A stretch of 64,000 bases of DNA from Liolophura sinensis (GCF_032854445.1 NC_088300.1:14389570-14453569); one strand, 5' to 3'. Counted from the first letter of the stretch, positions 1 to 12,576 are shown. Notes: generated by a model not told the origin, from the letters alone. Numbers and translations are program-made.

Positions 1-1762
1 TGTATTTCGAACTCTTTCAGCTCCACGGCAGACCGATCTCCCAAAGCTCCGAGAAAATACGTAAATGTACATGTCCGTAGCCGTTAGGGTTATATACATG
101 TAGCCTCTGGTTGTGAAATATAATGATGAAAATAAAATGGAACCCAGAACATCTGCTGACATGTTATATATCTTTACATGAAAGATAATTTCAACTAGTG
201 GTTCCACTGGTTTTGGTTAATATTCATATTTAGACTGAAGACGTCAGTTGAGGCAAAAATGATGACCGATTTAAACAAACTTGCTTCTTTGAAGAGATAT
301 GTTCAATATATCTGTAAAATCTAAACATTTGTTATTTTATACTGATTATATTGTATTGGGTTATAGATTGTTTTAATTTGAGAAACAGTATACAGAATAG
401 GAACATTCCAATATTTATCAGATAAACGGAACTACAGGTAGACTAAATTCTTGCTCGATAGACTGCGAGGTGCTTTATTTCTTTATACCTAAGAAATATT
501 CAACAGAAGAAAAAGAAATGTGTGAATTACATACTTCTTGTTTTAAGAGATAATAAAACATGTCAAGGTTCTTACATCGATATTCCTTGAGAATGATTTG
601 ACACACACCCCGCCCATCGAAACGTATGTTTTTTCTGTTAATTTGTTTTTTGCTATATTTTCTCGTATTCCACTAATTATTCTAAATGCCACTAAAACAA
701 GTTTTATGAAGCACTATGTACATGTTTTTCAGGGCAGAATACTGCTGTGGCTGCTCTATAAAGTTCGTCGAGTGTAAGTATGTTTCTTAGGTATTCAACA
801 ATCCTTCATTCCCGACTTTTACCTGGCATTAGGGAAACGTTGAAACATTGGTAATTCCTGAAAAGGAATCGACAAGGCGCGAAGCCTCTTTGTTGCACAG
901 CTGTTGGGTTTTTGACAAGTGTTACATAACTGGCAGTAGTTTCGGTAAAGATATGGCCTTTAAACTGCTGTAACTTAATAGATTAGTGAACTGTGATCAT
1001 GTGACATGAGCAATGGAAAACAAGATGGCTCTTGTTTCATACAGAGATTTGTCGTGTTACATAAACCTCGCATGTGAAAGCCTCTGTATGGACAACAGGT
1101 CAGCATCCAGCGGAATATTGTTGCATTTATTGCTTTAATAACATTGCTCTTCATGCTTGTTTCTTCGTTTCAATTTACGTTTACCACATTATTCTGTGAC
1201 ACGGGTGTACATTCTCCTTTTTATTCTCCTTCTGTTTTATTCGGATCATCCCGTAGTTATTATTTCCTGTACCAGTTCTCATGATGTTGCACAACATACC
1301 TACGATACACTCAACATACCCACATGACTCTTTGCCAACACCTGGTACATTAGCTTCGGACTTACCACTGATTCATAAGATATACCCGTGGTAATTTTTC
1401 TTTTCTCGAATTTGTCAGTGATCATTCACTTAGCATTGTGGCATACTTGGCGTGCATGCAGAAGTCATACCTGGGAAAGTTCATCAGCAACTTTCCACAG
1501 GTCTGTGGTTTAACCCCTGCACTCATGCAGGTTTAATCAACCCATACAACTGACCGCCATCGTACAAATAAAAAGTGAGCGACAATCAGTTAAATAAGTA
1601 AATAATAAAACATTATAGTGGCAACTGCTGACTATTTACGAAAATAAGAGAGAACATAAAATTTGATCAACTCTTTAATTCACCGATTTGCAATTCTTCA
1701 GTGTGTGCGAAGGAATGCCTCATTCACCCATGCGCCAGGACTGTGTGTGAATCCGGACTGCG
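1..1762. other. No gene recognised
   Basis: AT-rich sequence without a supported exon or a repeat shared with the rest of the window. Short open frames are scattered and lack splice context. Confidence 0.5.
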
Positions 1763-1960
1763 GTGTCAGTAAGTATCTTTATGTGTGAGCGATTCAGTAA
1801 TCGGTTTATCAGCTCATGCTGGCTTCCTCTCCGGCTGTTCGAGGGACTATCTGCGGATGGTCGTGGGTTTTCCCTGGGCTCTGTCCAGTTTCCTCCCACC
1901 GTAATGCTGGCCGCCATTATAAGTGAAATATTCTTGAGTACGGCGTAAAACACCAACACG
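1763..1960 (+). mobile_element. SINE family A fragment
   Basis: Body from CAGCTCATGCTGGCTTCCTC to AGTACGGCGTAAAACACCAA matches the full copies; the tRNA-like head is degraded. Confidence 0.85.
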
Positions 1961-2231
1961 GATTTGAAGATGTTATCGGAGATGTTGTCCTTTTGTAGTC
2001 GTGTTTACAAATTTGTAACTGTAGTCATCAGTATAGGTTAACTAGGTTTTAATTATTGCTCATGCAAAGGGAACTATTCACTAGTGGTATGAAAGTCGCA
2101 TTTCACATACAGAAAAGTTAAATAATGTAGAACTTTAAATTCGTTCAGTAAATTTAACAAACGTTGAGGAAAATTCGTTTAAAGTAAAAGAAAGCTAAAC
2201 TATGAAGTAAGGTTAATCATACAGACAATTG

Positions 2232-2628
2232 AAAACTATGCGTAAAAATACTTTCCTTTATTCTTTGAGATTTTTTAAAGAGTGTTGAAAGGCATTCAAA
2301 TATTTAAATACCATGGTAGGCTTTATGGGCCATACTGACCGTATCTTGGAACTCTGATGTCATATCGCCTTTATTTCCTGATGTTCACCTGAAGAAACGA
2401 TTTTCTGGAAACGTTATTTCGGTAATTTTTTACCCATGGGTAGTAATAGTTATTCCAACATTCAGTGTCGTGATTAGAGTTGAAAAAATTCCCTGTGACG
2501 TCAGAGTTCCTAAACTTTGATAGTATGGTCCATAAAGCCCACCTTACAATTCAAATGTTTGAACGCCTTTAACCCTTTCCACAAAAATCTAAAAAAAAAT
2601 CAATGAAAGTATATTTATGCATAGTTTT
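2232..2628. mobile_element. Long-inverted-repeat MITE
   Basis: The left end AAAACTATGCGTAAAAATAC pairs with the right end ...GCATAGTTTT. The arms also share GGCATTCAAATATTT/GGCGTTCAAACATTT, GGTAGGCTTTATGGGCCATA/GGTGGGCTTTATGGACCATA and GGAACTCTGA.GTCA. Arms are about 150 bp around a centre near 2430. No coding potential. No convincing target duplication seen. Confidence 0.85.
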
Positions 2629-2784
2629 AAGTGGTCTGTTTAGTGATGCCTACTTCGATTTCTGGAGGTCTTTCCTTTGAAACCTGTATAACGATACCAG
2701 GCTTATTTTGTCTTGAATAATATCCCATCAATTACCCAATGTTTAATACATATTTGTTTCCATTTCCTTTTACAGGCCGAATTT

Positions 2785-3400
2785 CTGCGACTGTAGCGCT
2801 CAGTGCGTTACGCTAACTAAAGGGTAACTTCCCTGACGAAGGTGACAGATGTTAATCTCGTCTCGTCACGTGCTTACTAAAGTAAAAGCATTCCGCGGAC
2901 CTGAATTTCTAAATTACGTCTTCACCTATATATCCTTTGATTGTAACTGGTGAGAAAATCAATAAATCAATAGATATTATTGGGGTCTCAAAAAATGTTT
3001 CACTTATTCTGTTTATTCAACTGGTGTTTTACGCCGTACCTAAGAATACTTCACTTATACGACTGGGGCCAGCATTATAGTGTCAGTTATTCTGTTCGAG
3101 ACTTAACAATAGGTGCCGAAAATGATAAATGAAGAATTATGGTGATACAACATATCTTGAAGAAAAGTGTTTATTTACTTGGTTGATGTGATGTGTAGTT
3201 ATTGTGAAGGGTGATTAAAATTTTTTACTTATAAAGCCACTTATGTATCATTTCGCTGGTTCAGAAAACCAAACATAGAAACCGATATAAACTATTGTTT
3301 TTGCATGTCAAGACGTAATGAACTTTTAACATAAAAGCAAAGACAAAATGAGCCGTATTTGAACAGCTGGCATGTCAATTTCGACAAACTAGTTAATATG
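2785..3400. repeat. Diverged duplication, unit 1
   Basis: Shared with 7830-8370 in the same order: GGGTAACTTCCCT, CTCGTC.CGTGCTTACT.AAG, GGACCTGAATT, ACGTCTTC, TTGTAACTG, TTATGG.GATA.AACATA, GGTTGATGT.ATGT, AGAAAACCAAACATA and ATTTCGACAA. A SINE tail (3012-3095) interrupts this unit. Content unknown. Confidence 0.7.
3012..3095 (-). mobile_element. SINE family A 3' fragment
   Basis: TGGTGTTTTACGCCGTACC through CACTTATACGACTGG and GGCCAGCATTATAGTG is the reverse-strand tail of family A. It interrupts the repeat unit of 2785-3400. A smaller tail remnant lies at 4358-4392. Confidence 0.75.
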
Positions 3401-3560
3401 GCGACAGCCACTGAGCTATCATCGACACCTCATCATTATCATAATCGTTGTCATCATCACCATAACCATCATCACATCATTATTACTAACTTATCGTCAC
3501 CATCACTGTGATCATAACTACCATCACACCATTATCATCAAAACATCACGTCATCCGTAG

Positions 3561-3896
3561 ATCGGCCCCGATAGCACAGTTGGTACACACTTCGGGAGGG
3601 GGTAGATCCAGGGTCAATCCTGGATTGGGTCACACCCAAGACCTTAAAAGAGGAAGAGGACTTCATCGTTTGGCGTTCAGCATGAAGGGGATAGTGCAAG
3701 GACTGGTTGACCCGTATCGGTATAATGGCTTGGGCGGGGAGGCTTGCTCGCCTTTGGTAAGTCGGCTCATTTAAGCTGCACGAGATAAAAGACCGTCCTG
3801 CAACAAGGAGGCACATTACATCCACTCTAAGTACTCCTTTGTCGTCATATGACTGGAAAAATGTTAAGTACGATGTTAAACCCCAAGCACTCACTC
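3561..3896 (+). mobile_element. tRNA-derived SINE, family B, inserted in a CAT-rich microsatellite
   Basis: The head GATAGCACAGTTGGTACACAC with GGGTCAATCCTGGATTGG looks tRNA-like. The body ends GTCGTCATATGACTGG, TTAAGTACGATGTTAAACCC and CACTCACTCGC. CAT/ATC-rich sequence flanks both sides (3427-3552 and 3897-3985). A tail fragment of the same family is at 14596-14660. Confidence 0.75.
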
Positions 3897-4519
3897 GCAT
3901 CATCAGCATCATTACCATTATCCTCATCATTACCATTGTCAACACATTCACAAGATCATCGACGACACATCGCACCATCATCTTAACAGTAACATAACAT
4001 TCGGCTTTAGAGAGGTATGTTTTTAAAACCAGGCAGTATGTAAACTACAACGCTAAAAACGATGACGTATATACAGTAGACCTGAATCAAGTATAATTTC
4101 CAGCCAGAACAGGTGAGGTAAAGAAGATTAAAATCAAATCGTTATTCCTGTGGAAGTTATATTTATTTGCTGTGCCCAGTGTCACAGATGGTGGCGAATT
4201 CACAAGCAGACTTAATTCGATCAATGAGGTCGTGGCACGTTCTCACCACACCAGCACAGAACCAGGAGGGCAGAGGTAGTGCATAGCATTCATACACGCT
4301 CTCAGAAAGCTATGACTTTCACTGGTGAGCGTGACACAAATTAAACAGTTGTTAATTTGATTTGATTGGTGTTTTACGCCGTACTCAAGCATGTTGTGTT
4401 AATTTGAGGTATGTTATTTGATCAATGTACCGGAACAATATGTAACGAACTAAGCTAGCCCCCCCAAGCGGATTTTTTCCCATCTGTCTTTATGGGCCAT
4501 TACATACAGTATTATAGCA

Positions 4520-4735
4520 AAAGCGGAAGGAACTGGTAAATGACCCAGGAGCCTCTCATTGATACGGTCGCTATTAATTCAAGCTCCATGCTGGACTCCT
4601 CTCCGCCCGTACATGGAAATGTCTGCCAGCAATCTGAGGCTAGTCGTGAGGGTGGTTTCTCCCGGGCTCTGTCCAGTTTCCTCTCACCATATTGCTTATC
4701 ACCGTCGTATATCAAATAAATAAATAAGTCAATAA
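4520..4735 (+). mobile_element. SINE family A, diverged
   Basis: AAATGACCCAGGAGCCTCTC, the Leu/Ser-like head remnant, then the family body (GGGCTCTGTCCAGTTTCCTC) and an AAATAAATAAATAAG tail. The last third is altered. Confidence 0.8.
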
Positions 4736-5451
4736 CTGGTAAGTGCTGCACCGTTTCACTCCGAGTCAAAAAAATCCTTCCTTATCGTTTTCTGCCGAGC
4801 AATACACATGTCAGCAGTGGCTCTGATCTTTCAGCTCGGTTGACCATTCAACGCCTCACGTTTATTCAACACGGCATAATGATATGCCAGCCCCAAACTG
4901 TATTCTGCTTGCTGTTTTTCACAGCCACTGATTTTGATCTACCTTGATTATAGACCATTTGCCAGCTATCACACTGTCGTCCGGTTTTACTCTCTGTGCT
5001 GTACGTCTTTAATTACAATATAATATATACCGAAACACTAAGCCACTTGGTAGATGGATGTGTATAATATACTTGCTACAAAGTACACCTTAAGACAAAC
5101 TTGTTTGTAGTTTATGTAAAGTAATACTAGCTGATGACAGCCTAAATGACATGACCATACAGCTTATGGCAGCTGTAGTGCAACAAAATCTGGCTATATG
5201 GCCCTTTAATACTCCATGACAGTCAAACAGTCCGTTAGTCCAGTCCAATAGTATGTCAGAATAATCCATTGATGCATCACCATTGTTCGATGTTAAGTCT
5301 AGTTCAGCAATATCGTCCAATATTGCCTGCCCAGTCAGTGACCACCTGATAACATTTGTGACAAGTACATAGCACGTGGTCTAAATGTAAGCGTACCGAA
5401 CCTCTGTGAAATAGTACCGGTTTAGGGTACTAAGGTGTCTGACCTTACCTG

Positions 5452-6182
5452 TAGTACATGTGCCTGGTCATACTCCACTGGTTCCTGAACCACAGTCTAT
5501 GAACACCTGGATACATTTCAATGGTATCTTATGATAGTGTAATAGTACTTGGTCATAGTTCGTTTGTACCAGACCATAAATCATCAATACCTGAATATAG
5601 TCCACTAGTACGCGGGCATAGTCAAATAGTACCTGGCCCTAGGCAAATAGTACCTGGCCCTGGTCAAATAGTACCAAATCATAGTGTACATATTAGTGTA
5701 CACTGGACATATTACACTAGCACCTGATCATAATTCATAGTACACGACCATAGTGCCGTAGTATTTGACCATAACCCATAGTCCAGACCATAGTCCAGCA
5801 GTATCTGACCACAATTCATAGTACCAGACCATACTTCATAGTACCAGACCATACTGCGGAAGAATCTGACCATAATTTATAGTACCAGATCATAGTCCAG
5901 TAATATCTGACCACAGTTCACAGTAGCAGACCATAATTCAGTAGTATTTGACCATAATTCATAGTACTTGACCATAATTCATAGTACCTGACCATAATCC
6001 AGCACTGTCTGACCATTATTCATAGTACCAGGCCATACTCCAGTAGCATCTGACAATAGTTCACTAATACCAGACCATAATTAATAGACATTCTTCATCA
6101 AAATCCAGAAGTCACCAAAGACCCAGGAGTACCTCACCAAAGTCTAGAAATACCTCACCAAAGTTCAGAAGTACTTGTACCG
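5452..6182. repeat. Degenerate minisatellite, about 20-25-bp unit
   Basis: Recurring ATAGTACCAGACCATA / AATAGTACCTGGCCCTGG / TAGTATCTGACCATAATTC units run for about 730 bp with no gene. The best-preserved block is at 5610-5680. The last part shifts to a CACCAAAGTCCAGAAGTACC variant. Confidence 0.85.
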
Positions 6183-6399
6183 CAACCGATTTAAATAATC
6201 GTATCTGAACTATGATACCATATCATTCTAAAGGCAACCCACGTGAGGTCATTTGTGGCTGGACATAATGTTTCTCCACACAAAGTTTATTTGAATTCAC
6301 ATTTGGTGAAATACAGGTTTATGAAATATGAACGAAATGATGATGAGCTTAGACTATATGATCACCGAAGACAGTTTTGATGTCGATATAGTGCATAGT

Positions 6400-6580
6400 G
6401 AGTCAGTAGTTGTTTTCAACTGCTTTGCTTTCCATGATTCCGTCCGTACTTTCTCAGTTCTTGTGTGATTTGTGTTGAACGTCGTTTTACGAACTGGCCA
6501 TGTGATTATTGACTTGTAACCTTTATCTTGGTTGGCGCCTGGTATACGAATGTCTTGTTTCAACACATAGATTCAGTGAT
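6400..6580. repeat. Interspersed repeat D, copy 1
   Basis: Shares with 40070-40250 and 43700-43870: CATGATTCCGTC, AACGTCGTTTT, GAA.TGGCCATGTGATTATTGAC, TGTAAC, TCTTGGTTG and a TTCGA.GCATAG-like end. About 170 bp; class unknown. Confidence 0.65.
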
Positions 6581-9081
6581 AATCCACATATATTATCTAG
6601 CTGGTTTTGCGACCGTCTCACAGTGTCTATTAGTCACATGCTTCGTATGTTGATCACTTAGCTAAAAATCAATGTATTGTGCGGCAAACAGATCTGATGT
6701 GAATTGGATTGATAATGTTCTGCAATGCAGTTATGTGATTCCTCTCTTTCAGTCTCTAAAAATCGTAAGTGGCATATTTAGTTTCTGATTCATTTTTATT
6801 TACTTGTTGATTCCATTTTGCCTGTTTCTAAACAGTTTCTTATTCAGTTAACATCGCCAACGTGAATCTTTGCCTAGTAGACTTATTAAAGTAATTGTTC
6901 ATTCGATTACAAACTCACTGCAAAGAATCTACTCAAAATATTTTCACAAGATTAAGCCAAGAACGAAGTCCTCTTTTTCCGACTGAATTAAGAGCAGAAC
7001 ATTAAATTTCCAACTTATGTTCAGATATTCTAATTTCAAAGAAGATGTTTACACAAGTATAGGATACAGTCAGGATACATAATATTTATAATAAAGGCAG
7101 TTAATTGTTTGTTTCCCCATCTGGGGTGCGCAATTAATATTATTTGTATTCAGAATGTCCTGTCGAAACAGCGGTCGTGGCGTGTAAAGAAAACCCATGA
7201 GACGTCCGTAGCTGTGCGGCCTACCCATTCGCTGAATGTCGGTAAGGCGATAAACCTTTTATACCGATGTGTATCCAATATCTGTGTATATAACCATATT
7301 TTCCAAAAAAAGTTAAATTGGTTTTTCATAAGTTACTTAAAGTGCAAGTTCTAAACGTAGCAAAAATATAAGTTTATTCAACCCTTGTAAACATAATGCG
7401 GGCTGCTGGTTCCTTGCAAGGGTGAACATCTAAAACATTTCAATACAATTTTCAGATAACAACAACGTTGTGCTTTGTTTAATAGTTTAATTGTTTACAA
7501 CCCTCTTTATTGTTGGAATGAGATAACGTTGCAGTTATTTGTACTTTTCTCCTTGACCCTATAGCCCTAATTACTGTGGTGGATGTTTTGCAGAATATTA
7601 CGTGGACGGACAAAGAGTGGATTGCTCCAGTAGGTGTACAGTGGGTTAACCTTAAGATAAATATTAGATATGGCATAATTACAATTTGATATACACGAGA
7701 GCCAACAATCGTTAATTGGCTGCTGCACAACGTATATACTTTAGGCCTATATATTACAACAGTAACACCACTTAGCTACTTTAAAGTGCTTTGTCTCATT
7801 TATGTATAGCCTGAAAGAGTCAAAGGAAAATGCTAACCAAGCGTACCGTAAGCGTTACGTCAACGAAAGGGTAACTTCCCTTGACGACGACAATGGTGCT
7901 GGATGAGAAATCACATCTCGTCGAGTGCTTACTGAAGTGAAAGCTTTCCGAGGACCTGAATTCAGTGGGAAATGATGTCAAATTCTAAGTTCTGATTTAT
8001 ACGTCTTCTACTTGTAACTGAGGTGAAATATTAAATAAAATCCACAGATGTTTAATTTGGCAAAACAAACTTTATACTTCTTCCAAACCTCACAGTGGCG
8101 TTGTAAGAATAAAGAAGTGGTACATACAAACATAAACACATGCCGTAAATTAAGATTTATGGCGATATAACATAGGTTGAACAGATTATTTGTTTGGTTG
8201 ATGTCATGTTTGAGAATTCAAAACTATTTACAGCAACTCATATATTTTGTGGCTGTAGAAAACCAAACATAAACACCCATTGTTTATGTATAAATCGGTC
8301 ATAAGCCTTTTACATAAATCCAAAGACTAAACAGTTTACCTCATCAGTAGATTTCGACAATAATTTGAGAGTTACAGTAATGTGATATTGACCGAGAAGG
8401 AATATGGGAAATTGCTCATCGAGTTTGCTGAAGAAAACGTAACACTGTTATTTACTATGTAATCTGACTACAGAATAAATCAGAGGCCATTAAAGATGAG
8501 ATGCAGTCAGTACAATGTACATACCTGGTAGTTAAAAAAAACAACAAGGAAATAACACAGGCTGCATAACTTACAGGAAAATGTTCTTTGAGGTAACGGC
8601 TGTTTTATGTATATATGTGCATATATGCATGTTCCAGCCAATATGCCAACATATCATGCAAATGTTTTGACTACTGGATTGTAGGTAACATCTAGAAAAC
8701 TTTAAAATTTGGATTGGTTTTCGTCGGAAGACGCCACTGGAAGTTTCTTAACATGTGATCAATTCAGTAATTTCGTTGGAAGTTGCGAATATAAAAGGCC
8801 TCTTTGGACAGATTTCGTCCGTTCTTGAGGTATGCAAATTCAGTATTCATCTGGTATTCAAATGTCAGTGTGTCTGTAACTGTGGATGCCCAAAGCCGCA
8901 GAAGACGTCTTTCACATGACGATATATACATACGGTACAATGTTTATACAGCAAACACACGTATTTAGTCTTTGGTATGTCACTGGGCAGATTCTAATCT
9001 AAAGCTATAATCAAATGGATCTGGATCCCGTTGCTAGCTCTGTCGCCTACACCAATAACAATTCTGACTGTGACATGAGTA
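6580..9081. other. No gene recognised apart from a duplicated unit
   Basis: Apart from 7830-8370, nothing is supported. It is the 3' flank of the glutamate receptor, so some of 8400-9081 is probably its 3' untranslated region. Confidence 0.45.
7830..8370. repeat. Diverged duplication, unit 2
   Basis: Partner of 2785-3400; without the SINE insert. About 5 kb apart and in the same orientation. No open frame conserved between the two, so a non-coding repeat is more likely than an exon. Confidence 0.7.
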
Positions 9082-11790
9082 TTACACCTCCGGGATGGGC
9101 TCGTGGATTCTCATCTCGTCGCCTTTGTACACGGAAGGCTTCTGAAATTATACAATGAAAGGGAATATAATTCGAGTACATAAGCAACGATACAGTGACT
9201 GACCAACAAGTTACCATTGTCTTCTTCATTGAAAGAAATATACAGAAGAGGTGAATTTCTTCAGAAATACAGTACAATACAATTTTACCAACAGATCCAC
9301 GAAGCCACATTTTATTTACTGGTAAGCCTCAATCTTTCCTTACCCTCGATACCGGTACAATTATTTAGCCAATCACTCAATTCCCTGTTACAACTGTGTC
9401 TCCAATCAGCAAAGAGATAAAGAAAGGGGAATTATAAAAGGCTCAGCCGCTTAAACGTGAATGACAAGTGAAGTTCCCTGGGCTCATTCGTCCTATATAA
9501 ACGGTCCACCGAAAGTCGTAATTGTGACCTACCACAATGCCTTTTCTGTCCAGGAAGATTTCCAAACCAAAGGCAACCAGACTGATAATTATCCCCAAGC
9601 CTAACAGAAGAAAGGCAAAAGCTGCATCCTCCAGAGTAAATGTTGTTTTAGGAGACACAAACGGAGATTTGGTGTTTAAAGCATTCTTTTCACTGCAAAC
9701 TCCTCCAAACCATTTCCTGCGCAGATCATGAAGGCGCGCCGTCTCTTTCAGGGCTAACAATGCGTGGCTGAGTTCACTGCAAATCCCTGCACCCTTCTTG
9801 CAGGCAAAAGCGTAAGCATCGTCAGTGAGGGGTTCCCCGGTAACATACAAGTCGCACGGCTCCTTCGATGCCTCGTACTCTGCCATTGGTGTTTCCATGA
9901 TAAAAGCGTAGTCACCGCTGGACCGGCGAACCTTCTGGATGCCTGCACCTATGGTCAATGGCGTGTCAGCGGGATTGGCTTCCATTTGTCTAAACATCTG
10001 CTGCCTGATGGGATTCTTAGACGACTTAAAAAGTTGATATGTTCTGCCTCCCTTGATGACCCCATACCTAATGTTGGAAAGCGCCAAGTCATCGAATGTG
10101 TGGATTTTGACCGGGGTCAGCGAGTCCTTGATGATAAATCTGCCAGTGAGAGAGGCTATATAGGCAACCAAGAAGAACATGGCGAATATCCACCAGATGG
10201 CGCTGAGAAATCTTCCAGAAAATGAGCGCGGAGTTACACTGTATCCTGAAAGGAAGACACGTGACTTTAATGAAAAGCGATGCCATGTGTCTAACCAGAG
10301 TTGAGCACCGTGATTAAAGCAGTGTATCCCCACTATTCAGCATGCTTACTGAAAGTAATATTACCATTCTAGTAAAAAGCGTCAAACAATCATGACTATA
10401 CATTACTAATCTAGTTTAGCGGCCAGACGCCTTTGAAGACCGTGGATTGGTTGTCTCACGTGCAGGACCGAGGGATTTCAAGGACCTTACAAAGGGGTAC
10501 ACATGTACATTGCTTTTTCTTGATTTGGTGCTAACGGTGACGGAGTAGCACACAGACTGGTCTGTCTCTGTGAGTCCGAACTCTAGTGGTATCAGTCCTG
10601 GTATGAAAGACGACGCACTGTTTCAGTGAGGAAGCACTTAAAACATACAGTTACACTGACTAAGCAGAACGTCCATAAACAAGACTATTACACTGCCGGA
10701 ATCAAGTGCAATGAGCGAATTAACGAAGTGTGAAAGAATCTCTAACCTTGTGATCACCCATTTTTAACATCGTAGTATTTCAAGACTTTTCGACTTTTAT
10801 GATGGCGGCAATTATATTATAGGTGGAATAAACGATACACGTTTGCATGCTCATCGTAACAACCTACCTTGCCAGAGCATCGTGCTAAAGGCATAGAGAA
10901 AACTGTTTTGAAGACTGAAACTATCTCTGACGTCGCGCTCAGTTGAAATGCTTCCCCACTCGAACGGACTCCAGCGCCAAATTACGTACAAGGCGAGGCT
11001 AACGACCACATATCCGACCAACGCTGTGATCCAGACGGTAGTGGAGAACGGCTGAAGAAGCATGAAGAACTTAGACATAGTCAGTCCTGGAGGGGTTTTG
11101 ACCAGAATCTGGGGTCCGGCCAACATGTATGGTACTGTGTATTCTATTGTTTTAGCTCGCATGGACGTCAAATGTAAGGGCGCTGCAGCGATGTCCGCCT
11201 CCTGGAAAACAACATTTCTGAATTGCTTGATTCGTTTTATTTTGGATCAAGTACTTTTTGTATATATTTACCATCCTATCACGGTCTAGTATTTAGCAGT
11301 ACGTGCAGCGGGCATTATGAGAAGTTAAACCAGAAGTAATTGCTTTCCTGGAAAGAAACAGTTGATTTCTATCACACGGCGCAAGAATGATACCGTGCGC
11401 CAATGTGGTTCAAAACTCTTCAAAAAGCATTTTTACTGTCAGAGATAAAACGACTGTTACTTCTTAAACTTATAGTTTCCAAGAACAAAATTGTGTAATA
11501 CGTTTCTATGGTGTAGTTACCACACATCAGTTGTGTTTCGATATATTATTCCGTTCTCTGACACCATATTTGATTCTCAAACGTCATCACCAACTCACCC
11601 CTCGTTCAAGGTGTCCCACCATACCGGTCCAGTTGCCTTCCTCTGTAACAGATCCGTATCTTCCGTCTGCCACTAGGTCAATGTCAAAGTCAACATTCAG
11701 AGACTTTTTCAGTTCTTCCAAGACATCAATAAGAAAGCCATCATATTTAGTGTTCCCTGGCCTGATTGGTTCCATTATGAAGGGACGATT
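9082..11790 (-). CDS. Ionotropic glutamate receptor, 3' part (ligand-binding halves, pore, C-terminus)
   Basis: Exons on the minus strand are 11599-11790, 10868-11201, 9533-10245 and 9082-9141; all junctions are GT/AG and the frame stays open for 432 residues. The family forms tetrameric, glutamate-gated cation channels in the neuronal plasma membrane. Exon one holds the start of lobe S1 (NRPFIMEP, then YDGFLIDVLEEL). Exon two has the ligand-carboxylate Arg (about residue 79, APLHLTSMRAKT), TM1 and the pore loop. Exon three has TM3 (AIWWIFAMFFLVAYIASL), lobe S2 with GGRTYQ and the binding Glu (about 293, IMETPMAEY), two well-placed Cys and TM4. The last exon encodes KPSVYKGDEMRIHEPIPEV and a TAA. 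Binding residues Arg, Thr and Glu are kept, so glutamate binding is likely. The Q/R-site position reads Trp. The amino-terminal domain exons were not found; they may lie between 11.8 and 16 kb or be too diverged to see. AMPA/kainate-like versus mollusc-specific clade is unresolved. Confidence 0.9.
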
Positions 11791-11807
11791 CTGACGAGAT
11801 AAAATTT

Positions 11808-12040
11808 ATTTATTTATTTATTTGATTGGTGTATTACGCACTACTCAAGAATATTTCACTTATACGACGACGGCCAGCATTATGGTGGGAGGAAACCGGG
11901 CAGAGCCCGGGGGAAACCCACGACCATGCGCAGGTTGCTGGCAAACCGACTAGATAATATACTCACAATGTAATAGTGGCCGTCGTATAAGTGAAATCTT
12001 CTTGAGTACGACGTAAAACACCAATCAAACAAATAAAGCA
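11808..12040. mobile_element. Two SINE family A fragments in inverted orientation
   Basis: 11808-11955 is a reverse-strand tail plus body (TTATTTATTTATTTGATTGG ... GAGCCCGGGGGAAACCCACG). 11968-12040 is a plus-strand tail (GGCCGTCGTATAAGTG ... CACCAATCAAACAAATAAAG). Together they can pair as a hairpin in the glutamate receptor's intron just upstream of exon 11599-11790. Confidence 0.85.
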
Positions 12041-12240
12041 TTAACAGCAGTAATTGGCTTATTCAGTAATAACAGCAATTTCTTTCCTTATTTATAGCAG
12101 TAACTGGTTACCTTGTTAATAGTAGCCATTGTTTTGTTCAGTAATAACAACAACTAAGTTACAAAGTAATAGCAGCAAAAGGTTTACTCAGTGATAGCAA
12201 CAATCGGTTAAGTTACTAAGTAATATATAGCACGGATAGA
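12041..12240. repeat. Degenerate tandem repeat, about 45 bp
   Basis: Repeated GTAATAACAGCAA, AACTGGTTAC and TTACTCAGTGATAGCAACAA segments follow the inverted SINE pair, upstream of the visible glutamate receptor exons. Confidence 0.6.
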
Positions 12241-12429
12241 ATTCTCGCCAGAACGGACATTGATTTATATAAAGAACTGAGCAAGTCAAATAGCATTTGT
12301 ACTTATCAGAATACTAATGATATGCTAATGACTACAAATAGTAGTCAGAGCACTACATGAACTTTTAACAGTTACGTACATAACGCATTATACTGCATGC
12401 GATAACTGGTTTACACTCCTGTAATTCTT

Positions 12430-12576
12430 GAGAGACTTGCTCTAGCCTCTCAGTGCTGAACCCAAAAGCGAGACAACCACAACTTTTAAAGTCTTCGGTA
12501 TGACCCGAGCTGGATTTGATTCCAGGTCTCACGACCTTGAGCCCGACGCCCTAACCATTAGGCAACCGAAGCGGCC
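12430..12576 (-). mobile_element. tRNA-derived SINE, family C
   Basis: On the minus strand: GGCCGCTTCGGTTGCCTAAT, GGTTAGGGCGTCGGGCTCAA and a B-box-like GGAATCAAATCC, then GCACTGAGAGGCTAGAGCAAG as in 63728-64000. The acceptor-stem pairing of a true tRNA is absent. Confidence 0.75.

Noticed and set aside
5090-5320. 76-codon minus-strand frame containing DIAELDLTSNNGDASMDYSD
   Set aside because: Composition looks protein-like, but there is no family match that I know, no clear donor and no neighbouring exon.
9443-9532. Read-through end of the large glutamate receptor exon (ending CHSRLSG)
   Set aside because: A donor (GTG|GTAGGT) at 9533 joins in phase to a clean terminal exon at 9082-9141, so the read-through is more likely intron.
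9764-10225. 153-codon plus-strand open frame
   Set aside because: Antisense shadow of the glutamate receptor exon 9533-10245.
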